Assembly: GCA_004802705.1 (NCBI GenBank)
Contig: SGPL01000055.1
Span: 1-64,000 of the forward strand
From: Bondarzewia mesenterica
Lineage: Eukaryota > Basidiomycota > Agaricomycetes > Russulales > Bondarzewiaceae
Reading direction: 5' to 3'
DNA: 64,000 nucleotides
Both the position numbers and the translations under genes were made by a program. The notes under the pieces were generated by a model. The model saw only the letters and a list, made by a program, of their open reading frames with translations. It did not search any database and was not told where the DNA came from. The number at the start of each line of letters is the position of its first letter. The stretch's first letter is position 1. Of this stretch, positions 41,088 to 53,082 are shown one piece after another.

Positions 41088-43494
41088 ATGTTGATTTGTC
41101 GCTTTCGACTCCTACGAGCACACCCACGACCAGCACCCAGCCACGTATTCCATGCCCGCGGTTTCGTCAGGACATATGCGCCGCTCACATGCGCCAAAAA
41201 TTCCACCCATGTTCTTAGTGCCATGCCTCTCCAAAACGCGAACAGGAGTCTGTTGTCCGTGGGCTGTCACACGCGCGTACCTCTGGGTTACTTCCATTCC
41301 ACCAGCGGGGAAGCCCCCGCCAGCGACGAAGCGCACGACCAAGTCGAATGGTCAAAAAAAGAGCCGGATGAGCCGGAGAAACGTATATCTGAACTGCGCT
41401 CGCTCCTGCGTAAGTACGACAAGGCGCGAAAAGCGGACAGGTCGTGGACTGCGAACTTTCGCCGGGGAGACGTGCACAATATCGCCACGGCGGCGAGAAA
41501 ACTCGGACAGCCGTCTGTACTGGATGATCTCGCAAGCGACGTTCTGGAATTCGTTCCCAACCCTCGTCGTTACTATCTCGCTGAATTTCTCTTGACAATT
41601 CACCATTGCACCATGTTCCAACCCTCTTCCGTTGCCGATTTATTTCGCACCCTCCCCTACGCTTACCACTCAAAGATTTCTCTCGACCTGGCCACTTGCA
41701 TTGCGACCGCCGTCCTGCGCGCTGACCCTCCCGATCAATCGGCCCTGTCGAGCCGCTTGGTCACCATTATCTGTCGCGGACTGGATGGCAGTCGGCAACG
41801 GAGGCTCTCTAAACTCTCTATCATCTCTTTGTTTTCTTACGTCCTCGACTTGACCAATGCCGGACAGGAACAACACGCGCTCAAGATGTTCCAGATGCTT
41901 GTAGATACCCAGTACATCCCTCCTGAAGCCATACGGAAGGCGGATGCCTCATCGAGAGACTTTCGATTTATCATAACGTCCGCCGTCGCCCGCTCGTGTC
42001 TTTATTGGAATTTCCGAAGCAATGCGTACAGCTTCGTCATGCCGCTGATGCAAAATGAGGCTGCTCCTTTCGACTCGCCGACCGTTGACTTGGTCACCGA
42101 TGTCCTGCACGCCCTGTTGGAATTCCCTACACCCGAGGATCTCAACCACTCCTCAGATCTCGTCCGAGGCCTCGCTTACCACCCTGTCGGAGCCTTTGTT
42201 TCTCACGCCCTCATCCAACAGTTCTATGACGCCGCCCTGCGTCAAGCGCGACCTGGAATTGCCGCCCGTTTCTATCACTTGACCCGTGCGCCGCAGGTGT
42301 TGTCAAAGCACGAGTACTCCCCCTCCTCGCGGCGCCGCCTTGCCCTGGCTGCTCAATTACATGACTGTGATTGATAAGGACATACATCTTGGCCGTACAC
42401 TGGTAAACCAGATCGTCAGGAACAATGAGCCCATAATTCCACGCGATCGCGCCGCAGTTATTAGCCTTTCCGCTCAGCATGGCTTTGCCACCCATGCTAG
42501 AATACTTTACGAACGCTACTCTGTCGGCAAGCACAAGCGGCTCGTCGTTGGCAATCCCGCAATGGTCATTCGCCTGTCCAGCCTTTACGGCAGCCTTATC
42601 CGAAGGTCGACATCAGAATCGTCGACCTCGGACCCTGACAGGGAGCAGGAGAACGTTTCAGACGGTGAGCGATCATCGCGGCGGGTGCAATACGAGGATG
42701 GAGAAGACACGCCGGAGGAGCAGGACGAAGGTTCAAGCGACGAGCGGCATTTGGACGACATCATCGCCTTTTCCAACCGCGTGCTGCAGCGCTATAGGGA
42801 GACCTTAGAGCCTATTCGCGAGGCGTCGCACGAGGCGTTGAACGCTCTAGCCCGCTCCTATTTTTTGCTTGGAGACGTCGTCACTGGATTCGAGGCATTC
42901 CAAGTCATACTTGATCGCCAGGAGATTCCAGATATGCATGACGTCAGCGTCGCATTGTCTGTGATGGCCGAGCACTCTTGTAGGGCTGCCGTGCGGATGA
43001 TGCGCCGCATGATTGTGCGCAATCTCGTGCCCGACAGCGTCGCGTTCGGGGCGGTGATCCATTTCGCGTCGGTGAACAAGGACGTGGAGGTCATGGTTCA
43101 GTTGTTCGAGCTCGCACGACTTTTGGGCCGTCAGCTCACGCCCAAGACGATGACGAGCCTGATTCGGGCCAGCGTCGTTCTGAGTCGGCAAGACCATGCT
43201 GCCCTGAGAGAAAATCTGCGACGGTCGATCGCGATCATCGAGGCCAACCTTGATGCGCCTCATCTGCCGACGCCAAACATGGGCAAATTTTGCGCGAACG
43301 AGGCGCTCGACGCTTATGACCCGGTATTGGCGTTTAGGTTTTGGCGACTTCTCGTGAAATCGAAAACGGAGTGGGATGATCCGGAGCAAAGGATACAGAG
43401 AGCATCGATTGCCAGGGGCATTCGACATTTCTGGAAGAAGGGATATCTGGTCGAGGACGAGGCAGAAGCCATGTTGATAGAGCTGGAAGAGTGA
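41088..43494 (+). CDS. PPR-like helical-repeat protein, probably mitochondrial, with an apparent frame break
   Basis: The N-terminus (MLICRFRLLRAHPRPAPSHV) is rich in Arg and lacks acidic residues, as in a mitochondrial presequence. The body is all-helical, and the C-terminal half has PPR-like units (ALNALARSYFLLGDVVTGFE; RMIVRNLVPDSVAFGAVIHF; ARLLGRQLTPKTMTSLIRAS). Such fungal proteins usually act in mitochondrial RNA processing or translation. An acidic Ser-rich loop lies near 42600-42740. The frame changes by one base near 42297-42378. Leaving out one C of the run at 42319-42323 gives a smooth join (LSKHEYSPPRGAALPWLLNY), and the span (2407 nt) is then exactly 802 codons. The alternative is an 82-nt intron (GTGTTG...GATAAG). 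No other intron is evident within the gene. PPR assignment is by pattern, not by a named orthologue. Confidence 0.75.
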
Positions 43495-44144
43495 GGCGGA
43501 TGAATTTTACGTATAATGCAGATAAATTAATAATTTGATTTTCGCTGATCTGGAACAGGAGATCGGTATAGAGATGTAATTGCAATTGGTTGCATGACGG
43601 GTGGATTGGAGAGAGCAACGGGCACGAACATTAGCGTGTGTGCGGTGGTAGGTAGGCAGCTACGGAAAGGATCCGGCGGGCGGGCGCTGTGGAAACGGTT
43701 GACGAGTGAATGGGCTGGACTGAACAAGGTTGAACAAGAATTGAAAAGACCGGAAGTCAATGGAGCAGACTCCTGCAGCGAGGCAAAATAGAGAGTTGTG
43801 GACACGTGAGGGGGTGTTGTGTGGGGTATAGCCGGCATAGGGCCGAGCATGGCGAGGGTCTGCGCGGGGCGGAGACTCGTGACGAGAAGAGCTCGGGCTG
43901 AACGCATGCGCATCGACTTTGTGTCGCGTTTGAAAACCTTCAGTTCTCGCAGACCGGATTTGGTCCTGATATTACATACATACACGAAGAACCCTCCAAC
44001 GTCCCACAGCGCCCGAGCTACAAACACCACGGGAACATCAAATAGATCCCGTTTCCTCAAATTCAGCCCTCCAGCCCGCCCGTCTCCCCATCTCCCCATC
44101 CCCCCATCCCCTCCCTGTCCTTTCCTGCGTCTTTTGCTCCCCTT
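43495..44144. promoter_or_regulatory. Promoter and leader of the Zn2Cys6 gene, with a CT-rich tract
   Basis: Immediately upstream of the ATG at 44145, about 44064-44134 is almost pure pyrimidine on the + strand (CTCCCCATC-type repeats), a common fungal core-promoter feature. Long open frames run through here on both strands, but they are overlapping, compositionally biased and without family resemblance, so I leave them out. Confidence 0.45.
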
Positions 44145-47060
44145 ATGCCCGCCGCACGCCCAAAGAAGGAGACCGAGTCTGGTTCTGACGACACCGTGCC
44201 CAAGGAAGCCCCCGAAAACAGCAAGATCAAGAGGAAGTGAGTTCAGCATGTCCGAGCTTTCTCCGTTTGTGCTTTCTACCCTCTGCGCTCCCCCACGCCG
44301 CAAGGCTTTCCTCCCACATTTCTTCCTGTCTCCCCTCATCTCTTGCGCGCGCTACCTACTCCACCCTTACACACCGTCGAGCCTTACATGTCATTTTTTT
44401 CCCTCTTTTATTCATGACGCGCCGAGCTGACTGTACTTATCTGCTCCTTTTCATAGGCGGCAGTCTCAAAGCGAGTTCTCCGGTCAATTTGTACTGCATT
44501 TGACTTTAATTAACCGCGTCCAAAGGTTGCGACGCGTGTCGCGCGCGCAAGGTAAGATGCGCCAGGGAGAACCCTGACGATCCCCAATCGTCATGCAAAC
44601 ATTGCATCGCACTCGGAATTCCGTGCACGTACGATTATCAGCCCAAGAAACGAGGTCCTCCGAACCTGTGAGTCTTCGTGTTCTTTCAAGTCCGCGATCG
44701 CTCAACTCCGATCCCCAAGCTATCTGCGCCGCCTGCAAGAAGCTGCCGCTGCCGCCGCCGCTCAGCAGGATGGTCAGAACAATGGCGACGCCGTCTCTCC
44801 CATCTCCTCTCTCCAGAGCCGTGGCAGTCCCAGCCAGGCGTCTGCGTCGATACCGACAATTCAATCGGCGACAACCTCGAGCTTCCTCGAGCAATCGTTG
44901 AACAACATCTCCTCTCTCTCACCTGGCGCTTTGCCCCCTTCTCGCTTCCCAATCACTGCCGACACTTTCCACTTCACCTCATTGAACTCGCCTCCTCTGA
45001 ATGCATCCCCGTTCAGCAATTCTCGTGTCAGCGACCCTCCGCGGTCGGCCACGACCGACGATTCATCATCATTTTCTTCCCCATCTGATCATTTTAGCAC
45101 ATATCCTTTGTATAACTGGTCATACCGACAACATCAAGCTATACCCTCCCCCAACGCACTTCCTCCTCTTTCTTACTACTATCGGCCGCATCGGCTGGAG
45201 GACATCGCTCCTCGTGACACTATCTTGCTAATTATTGCGCTCTTCTTCGACTTCGTCTACCCTCTGACGCCTTGTGTGCACAAGCCTTCTTTCATGGCCG
45301 ATCTTCATGCCCGAAGGGAAGAACGCGACCCCCCTCTTCTTTGCTCTGGTCATGTCGACGGTGGCGTCCACACTCGTTCAATTACCTCGCTCGTATTTGC
45401 CTATGGAACGCCATGCGGTTCGGAAGCTCGCTCAAACTTGTCACGAAGCAAGTAGGCACGTCTCTGTCGCATCTTACGATCCTCCCACCTCCATGCACGT
45501 TGTCATCCGCTATTTGTGAGCGCCGTCCCCCTCGTTGTCCGCGGGCTTCTTGACATATGCATTTCAGCGACTGTGTATATCACTTCTGCGAGGGCCACGA
45601 CGCGACGCAGCATGCGGCCTTTGGTGAGGCGGCACACATTGCCGTCACCCTTCGCATGCACGAGGAAGCGTCGTACGAAGGTCTCGACCTTGTCGAGTGC
45701 GAAGTTCGGCGCCGTACCTTTTGGCTGCTGTTTGGAGGTATGCAGATCATATTCTAACCGTCCAGGACAGGCGACCTCAACCATTTTGTGTGCTTCATCT
45801 CTCAGCGGACAAGTCGATGTCCATCCTTCTCGGTCGACCAATCTGCCTTCGGGACGAAGACTGTACCGTCCATTTTCCCAAAGAACTCGATGACGAATAG
45901 TGAGCAGGGCTTCTCATTTCCTAACCGAGGATGTTCCTGAGTATCACCGACCTTCGATCGCCTTTGTGGCGTCGCTCAGCATCACGCCAAGCGCCTACCT
46001 CCCGCAGCCCCATGGGAAGACGTCTTTGGTGTCGGGACTCAACTATATCACTCGCATCTTTGCATTGCTCGGGGAGATCCTCGTGCGCATTCGAGTCGAC
46101 AAGCGTTCGCCTCCCCAAGGACAGTACGCGACGGCACGCCTCGAAGAAGTGCGGTCGCTCCACGCACGAATTCTCGCGGCACTTGTACATGCTCCGGAAC
46201 CCCTCCGACTGAAGCAGACCCACCACCAATCGCAGTTGTCCTCTGACTATGGCGGTGCGGGTTTCAGACAAGCTACGTTTGCGGAAGTGAAGGACTTCTT
46301 TGATAACCCAAATGCGTCTCGCGCGAACGCCCTCAACCCGTTTCTCGTCATGCAGGCAAATTTGTACGTTACTCAGGTGAGCCGCAGGTGACGTGTCCGA
46401 GGGAGTGAGCTGCCTAACCGAAGGTGCGCGTGCCAGCAACTGGTTCGGTTCGTAATCGAGCAATACAGGGATGAGCTTGTCACTGCAATCCGAGGGAGCA
46501 ATGACGAGCAGCGCATTGCCGACGACAGAGAGGCGGTGGCGAGTGATCTGCTGAACATTCTACACAAGTATGCTGTCTCTTCTCTTCTCACTCATCACGT
46601 TCTTGATTTCATTATGTTTGAATTCGTCCAGCATTCCGATTCAATCTATAGCAACCAATGGGCCGTCACTTGTGAGCAAATTCTGCGGTGACTATCATGT
46701 GTTTGGCTGAAGCTCGTGCTTTTTAGGTTCACAAGGTTCGCTTTGTTGCCTCCACGCTACTTGATGCGGTGCGAAAGGCGGAGACGGCACCTGCGACGGC
46801 GGCCCGTGCTCACGCGTTCCTTTGTAAGTTCGAAGGTCTCATGCCCGACAGTACATCATTCTCATGCCAAACCTTTCCCCAGGGGACTTTCTGTCTATTC
46901 TGTCCGAGATTGAGCGAAACTATTTGTGAGTGTTCAGTTACATGGCGGTGACAATTGACAGCCCGTGGAAAGTGTAACTTACTCGTCTTGGGCTAGACTG
47001 GACGATGATAGGGACGGCACGTCCAGCGGAGATGGTATGCCTCTGGTCGGGGGCAACTGA
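44145..47060 (+). CDS. Zn(II)2Cys6 transcription factor with fungal-specific regulatory domain; apparent frame break
   Basis: Nuclear DNA-binding regulator. Exon 1 (MPAARPKKETESGSDD...SKIKRK) is followed by a long intron of about 220 nt, a short exon (RQSQSEFSG) and the zinc cluster GCDACRARKVRCARENPDD...CKHCIALGIPC, a complete CX2CX6CX11CX2CX6C set. After RGPPNLYLRRLQEAAAAAAA comes a Ser/Pro-rich region, then the Fungal_trans-type domain: RLEDIAPRDTILLIIALFFD, YPLTPCVHKPSF, MSTVASTLVQLPRSYLPMER, ECEVRRRTFWLLFGG, DEDCTVHFPKELDDEYITPS and NYITRIFALLGEILVRIRVD. The protein ends DDDRDGTSSGDGMPLVGGN at 47060. In a run of six C at 45329-45334 the frame shifts; five C would read ERDPLFFALVMSTVAS. 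The targets are unknown; homodimer binding to CGG-type sites is the family norm. Confidence 0.85.
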
Positions 47061-47586
47061 GGCATGGCATTTATAGAAGGTACAAAGTAGGGCTTGAATA
47101 CGTCTTACGGACCTAAGACGCACCTTTTCTTCTCTTTGGGATCAAGCTATCATTTATGACCGTAACGCGGATACCCCGAATCCTTGCTCGATATGCATCG
47201 TGCTCTGTGTTATACTGTTTATTTACTACTGCATGTATTATTTTTCTTTTCTTTCGGTTCATCGCGTCGTGGTTGCTATCGAGGTTTCACCGTGTATTGG
47301 TACCTTCATCATCGGATGAGCTCGAGGAGTGTGCCGCTGTGCTTCGGCAATTGAGCGGAACGTGTTGGGAAGTCGGCAACGGGCGCAACAAGCTCGTCAT
47401 GACCAATAGTGGAACTTGGCACTATGAGCAGTCCACGTTCTTCCAGACTTCCGACAAGTTCGATCCGACAGCTAATTGGCAGGTCTCTCAGGCTGTCCTT
47501 TGCAAGACAGAACCTAGAATCCAACCCTTCGCTTCTTCTCCCACCACATGTTCCTCGAGCACTGTTCCTGAACCTAAACCACCACC
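47061..47586. other. Intergenic between the Zn2Cys6 and Aos1 genes
   Basis: A 168-codon open frame from ATG 47156 begins with a hydrophobic stretch (SVLYCLFTTACIIFLFFRFI) but runs past the Aos1 start in another frame and has no family resemblance. The region most likely holds the Aos1 promoter. Confidence 0.35.
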
Positions 47587-49202
47587 ATGTCCATATACGA
47601 ACCTGGCAGCAAGGCTGCTCCAGTACAGATCACGGAAGGTGCGCGCGCGCGTATTCTGCTAATCTCTCCGCATTTTCCATTGGTCGTTTCGTTTCTTGGA
47701 AGTTTTCTCGTTGACGCCCACCGTGGTTTTTTTCTACAATGTCATGCAGATGAGGCGGCGCTATATGACCGCCAAATCCGCCTGTGGGGCCTTGAGGCCC
47801 AGCAGAGGTCTGTCTTTGTTCTGTCGGCCCCCACAGCTGACGCGTCCGCGCTTGGTCGGGGACGCGCATCCGTGATGATGGGACTGATATATCGATTCAT
47901 TGATGGGACGGGATAGGATGCGGAATGCCACGATCCTCATGGTCAACTTGCGGGGCGTGGCGACTGAAACAATCAAGAACATCGTGTTGGCCGGCATCGG
48001 GAAGCTCATCATCGTTGATGGCGAGGATGTATCCGAGGAGGATCTCGGAGCGAATTTTTTCTTCAGAGATGAAGATGTTGGCCATAAAGTCAGTGCGTCC
48101 TTTGCCTCTGTTTTGAAGCGCCAGGTGTCCTCCGGGGAGACGGGAGACACCGGCGTCTCGTGATGATGCCGGTAGTTTTATGTGCTCACCATGTCCTAGA
48201 GAGTTTCCGCCGCAAAAGCCAGGATCGAGAGCCTCAACCCTCTCGTGACCGTCGAAGTAATACCGACGACATCGGTTTTAGAGCGGGATGAGTTGGATGG
48301 GCTGGTGCAGGGCGTTGACCTGGTTTGCGTGACCGATTGGACGAGAGACCGTTTCGTGAGTGCCTACCGTCTCCCTATTATGGGTGACATGAATATCTTT
48401 TGACACCACACTTGCTATAGATTAGCGTGAACGAGGTCTGTCGGCGCCTGCATAAACCATTGTATTTCGGTGGTACCTATGGCCTACTTGGATACATATT
48501 CTGCGACCTCCTTAGTCATGGATTTATTGCTCCGTACGTCCACTCGCATTTTTAGCGTGTTCCTGACGCGGCCTTTGACGGTTTGATGTGGTTTTGCCGC
48601 GACATGGACACAGGGACCGCTCAGGATCCAACAAGGATCCGGCGAAAAATGTGCTAGCTACTTTGAATTATAGCCCGCTCAATGAGGCTTTGAAGTACCG
48701 TTGGAGTGGCTTGACACGACGTCAGACCAAAGAACTCAATCCTACTATCCCCTTCACGATATTTGGTAAGATTACTCGTTGTTAATAACTCGATACAATC
48801 TTCTGATAGTCTTCAGCAATTTGGGAGTTCCAGTCACGCCACGGAGGCAATTTACCAGATAGCCCTGTCGATGCGGACGAGTTGGAAGCCATCGCGAACA
48901 CATTGCTTTCCGAGGCAGACGTCAACAAGCAAATACTTCCGGCCATCTCTAGAGATTTCATAGAGTAAGCTTCTGAGACTTGCTCTGCAGCCGTGTGAAC
49001 ATTTTAATTGATGGGCCATATCTTTAGGACAATTGCAACCACTGCTGCGCACGAGTTCGCACCTGTGTGTGCGGTGGTGGGTGGGATGCTTGCTCAAGAC
49101 ATTCTGAAAGCACTCAGTGCTCGAGAAGCACCGCTGGCGAATTTCTTCGTGTTCGATGGCAATACGGGAGGTGGTACTGTTGTCCGAATGAACATGCCAT
49201 GA
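47587..49202 (+). CDS. AOS1: SUMO-activating enzyme E1 subunit Aos1 (SAE1)
   Basis: With Uba2 it forms the heterodimeric E1 that adenylates and activates SUMO; nuclear. Start ATG 47587 (MSIYEPGSKAAPVQITE); a first intron of about 110 nt leads into DEAALYDRQIRLWGLEAQQR, the signature opening of the E1 N-terminal half. Then ILMVNLRGVATETIKNIVLA, GKLIIVDGEDVSEEDLGANF, RVSAAKARIESLNPLVTVEV, DLVCVTDWTRDRF and HKPLYFGGTYGLLGYIFCDL. The C-terminal block is PVCAVVGGMLAQDILKALSA and FFVFDGNTGGGTVVRMNMP, ending at 49202. Like other Aos1 proteins it lacks the catalytic Cys domain, which is in Uba2. About seven introns. Length fits (about 330 residues). Confidence 0.94.
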
Positions 49203-49694
49203 CCTTCCAAGATTATTTTCTGCGCTATCTCTGACCTGGCATGCTTAAGCCTCGGAGTCAATCGGTGTGTCCCATGGACATAATTGTGTATTCCATCCGC
49301 TACGTTTCGTGCCCCAAAAGAGACGTTCGAGGCTTGTAGCACCACGACTACTGATCACTAAAAGAGGAAGATCACATGGGAATTCTATATCTTCAACCTT
49401 CTTCGACCGCGTGGGTCACAACCGATATCACCGAGCACTCTGAATGTATGTATGAAATAAATCTTGCACAAAATCGGCGACGATTGTTGCATCACAGAAC
49501 GACGAGAAGTGCTGTGTTGCTTTAGAAGTCATTGCGTCGCAACTGACGTGCGGTGGAACACGACACGTGATGTGGAGATGTAGTTTGACGGCGGGTACGA
49601 CAGCCCGCATGAGGCTAGACGGTTGACAGCGCCTTTTGATTTGGGCTGCCACTTGCCCACCGCAGTTGCTATTCTCTTCTCCCATCGACCGTCC
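49203..49694. other. Intergenic: Aos1 3' flank and KRE6 promoter
   Basis: Two plus-strand genes in tandem. Nothing else seen. Confidence 0.4.
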
Positions 49695-52148
49695 ATGGCC
49701 AATTCTTCAAGACGAGCTCCCCCTGCGGCCTCCTCCCAGTATTATGCCGTACCTCAAAGCCCCCCTAGCCGTTCCGGATCTGGAACACACAACCAGCAAC
49801 CTTATGCAGGCTCTTCGCACCCTGTCCGCTCAGGATCATCGAGCAGTCAAGCCCACTTCATGCAGCCGACAGGGCGTAACGGAGACGTAGCGCAGGGCGT
49901 GATGTCGGGCTCGATTGGTGCTAGTTACGGCCCATATGCGGTTCGTTTCTCCTTTCCTCGGTCCTTTCTTAGATTTTTCTCCCATTCACACGAACTGATC
50001 TCTCCAGTATAATCCTTCTGCAAGAGATAATGGAATGTACACTGCATCCCGATTCAGCGCTGCTCCATCCGAAATATCTTCTGGAACAACGGGCGAGAAA
50101 CCTGCTCACATGGTCTCGTCGTCGACTGTTCCTCCTTACTTGTGGGATACAAAAGACCCTGACCTTGACGACGCCCTTCATAATCCAGACCCTGTTCGTG
50201 ATGCCAAGCTCGATCGTTCATTTACGCTTTTATCTGCTCGAGGCTGGGCGAACGTTGGCGTGTTGGTGATCCTTATTGCCGGCCTCATCACCCTCTTCGC
50301 CGGATACCCTATCATCGTTGTCTACAGTCGAACAGAACTGCAGACATTGGGGCAGAATTTTGGGGGTAGCAATGGGTCGGGGCAAATACCAAGTTTTCCG
50401 AATCTTCCGCAACTCATTGATCAGGACACGGACCAGTCGGTCTACACAAAGACAGGGACCGATGGAAAGACGTATAATTTGGTGTTCAGCGATGAGTTCA
50501 ATACGGATGGGCGGACATTTTGGCCTGGGGACGATCCGTTCTGGGAGGCCGTGAACTTTAATTATTGGTGAGTCAATATTGATGCTGTAGATATTCGCTG
50601 TTTCATAGATCTGTCTACCAGGCCGACAGGAGATTTGGAATGGTATGATCCCCAAGTAAGCCGCACTTGATATCTGGTATAGAGAAATTGTTCTGATGGT
50701 TTTCAGGCTATCACCACCAAGAATGGCAAACTTGTCATCACTGTAACAGAACAAAATACGCACGATCTGAACTTCCAGAGCGGCATGCTACAATCATGGA
50801 ACAAGTTCTGCTTCACGACTGGAATCCTTGAAATGTCTATCAGTTTGCCCGGAACTCCAGAATCGCCAGGGTTTTGGCCAGGTAAGTTTGATTGGAAATC
50901 GCGATGTGATCCGGAAACTCATTTTTATAAGGTGCTTGGACCATGGGTAACCTGGTGGGTGCAAGTTTGTAGTCAAGTATGTGGCTACGGTAATGACTAC
51001 CCTCGATTTGACAGGGAAGAGCGGGTTATGGTGCAACAACTGAAGGTCATCGCTGTGGCACAATGACCTGTCGACATATAACTAACTGTTGAGTATTTAG
51101 GGTTGTGGCCATATAGCTACGCTGCGTGTGACCTTGGGACCTTCCCCAAGCAAATGAATAAGGATGGCGCCACGCCTCAGGGTGCTCTGACGGGATCACC
51201 GGAGGGCGGTCAAATATCTGGTCTCCCTGGTCAACGCCTCTCTGCCTGCACTTGCCCTGGAAGCGACCACCCAGGTCCTAACGTCGGCACAGGCCGCAGC
51301 GCACCCGAAATTGATTTGCTGGAGGCACAAGTCGACGTCTCCGTCTTCCGCGGGCAAGCCTCCCAGTCCTTACAAGTCGCGCCATTCAACTATCAGTACA
51401 CGTTCGATAACTCCTCGTCGTCGACGCCGATACAAAACCCGTCGATTACCAAGTTCAACTCGTACAAGGGTGGTCCCCTCCAGCAAGCAATTTCGGCGTT
51501 AACGTATCTCGATCCCCAGTATTACAATGGTAGCGGATTCCAACCTTACGCGATGGAATGGTGGTCGAATCCTTCCAGTCGGAATGAAGGATATGTCACA
51601 TGGTCTGTTAACGGGCAACAGACATGGACGGCTTCGGCTGCCACGCTCGCGGGGGACACACAAACTCAAATCAGCAGCAGGATCGTCCCTGAGGAGCCCA
51701 TGGTACGTCTTAGCTCTAGTCATATGTTGAATCATGCCCCTCACGCGTTCTCGCTGCCTAGTCCATCGTCTTGAACCTGGGAATCTCTCGTGAGTAGCAA
51801 ACGCTTCCACGAGTTCCAATTCACTGACGAGTGGGTATGAGTATGTAGCATCATTCCAGCAGCAAGATTTCAAGCACATGGTTTTCCCGAACCATATGCT
51901 CATCGATTACGTCCGCGTCTATCAACGAGCGGACGTGAAGAATGGGGTCGGTTGTGACCCTTCGAGCCATCCGACAGCAGATTACATCCAAAAGTAAGTC
52001 GCACATCCGCGTCTTTCCCATCGAGTTGATTCCATGATGTAATCCCTATCTCCACAGCCATCTCAATGCCTACAGCAATGCCAACCTCACGACATGGGCG
52101 CAGGCTGGATATACATTCCCTCGGAATTCGAAGTACGACGGGTGCTGA
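49695..52148 (+). CDS. KRE6: Kre6/Skn1-type beta-1,6-glucan biosynthesis protein (GH16)
   Basis: Type II membrane protein of the secretory pathway needed for cell-wall beta-1,6-glucan. The N-terminal cytosolic tail is Ser-rich and disordered (from ATG 49695, [20 protein letters not shown]). One membrane segment follows: [20 protein letters not shown]. The luminal GH16-like domain has [80 protein letters not shown], the catalytic-type [13 protein letters not shown] (ExDxxE) and [20 protein letters not shown]. It ends RNSKYDGC at 52148. Two exons are very small: 50932-50954 (23 nt, WTMGNL) and 51015-51045 (31 nt). An upstream in-frame extension exists but lacks an obvious reason to be used. Confidence 0.94.
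50932..50954 (+). other. 23-nt microexon in KRE6
   Basis: Flanked by GTAAGT...TATAAG (50882-50931) and GTGGGT...TGACAG (50955-51014). It encodes most of GAWTMGNL, a block conserved in Kre6 proteins, so it must be included. Confidence 0.85.
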
Positions 52149-53082
52149 TGGGATTCATGAAAGCTACGACTCCCGCGCACGCACGAGCCACGATGTATCA
52201 TCTATCTGTGTAACTTCTATCGCTTTTTTTTTCCAGGCTAGACTGGAACCTTAGGGTCCATTGCATACGCATACGATCTTCTATCCTCTTTCACAGACGA
52301 CTCCTATCTAATTACCGTCAGCACTCCCGCCTGCCTGCTTCTCCGTCCTCTCTCTTTGCTCCACATGCGTGACGAACGATATGCTTCGCCATGTCACAAA
52401 CATACATTACGGCGCAGTCAGTTATTTCCATCTGCTACATCATTTGGATCATCATCTTCCCCGTCGATACGATTACTGGATGATGGGCGGCCGTGATCAA
52501 GAGTCGGATGATTGTTTGATGTCGCGCTGGACCTTTCTTTGTCTTCTATTTTCTTTCAGTCTCTTTCCCGAGGACTTAGGGTAGGACGGTACTTATTAAT
52601 TAGTGCCTGTACCTTTGCACAGTTTTTGGGAAGGACTTTTCTCCCCCTGCTGTGAATGTGAGAAGTACATACGACTCAGTGACTAGACGAAAATAGAGCT
52701 TGTGTCGAGTGCCCATAAGCGGTCCGCTCTAGAGCTGATCTTTCCAGTATCCTTTCTGGCATCAGCAAGATTTTAAATTTTATCGTCTGTGCCTGCGGTT
52801 GTACGTGCAGGCCCATCTTTCGTCAAAGCCTGTTTCAAATTCGTTGAAGCTTTTTTCGAGTTCTGCAAAGGAATCAGGAGGTCAGGCCAGGGCGGGCCTC
52901 GGACGAGTCGGACTTTGGCCTCACCTTCCTTTTTCATCCACAGCTACTTCGCTCGACTTCGCAATTCACTGTAAGTCAGTCAGCTTTGCTTATTTCGTCG
53001 GACTTTCTAAGGTAATTTTGACCCGGCATAATCTTCTGTGCTAACGGTGCAATCCGTTCAGCATTGGGGACGACATCGCGCA
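52149..53082. other. Intergenic between KRE6 and FOL3
   Basis: The first part is the KRE6 3' region. The last part probably holds the FOL3 promoter and a leader intron (a GTAAGT near 52972 could join an acceptor near 53061). I found no gene, repeat or RNA. Confidence 0.4.

Noticed and set aside
43527..44430. Long open frames on both strands (270 codons on -, 203 on +) upstream of the Zn2Cys6 gene
   Set aside because: They overlap each other and the promoter, are driven by C/T-rich composition, and resemble no family.
47156..47662. 168-codon frame with a hydrophobic N-terminus before Aos1
   Set aside because: It runs through the Aos1 start in another phase and has no family resemblance; the hydrophobic stretch comes from a T-rich tract.
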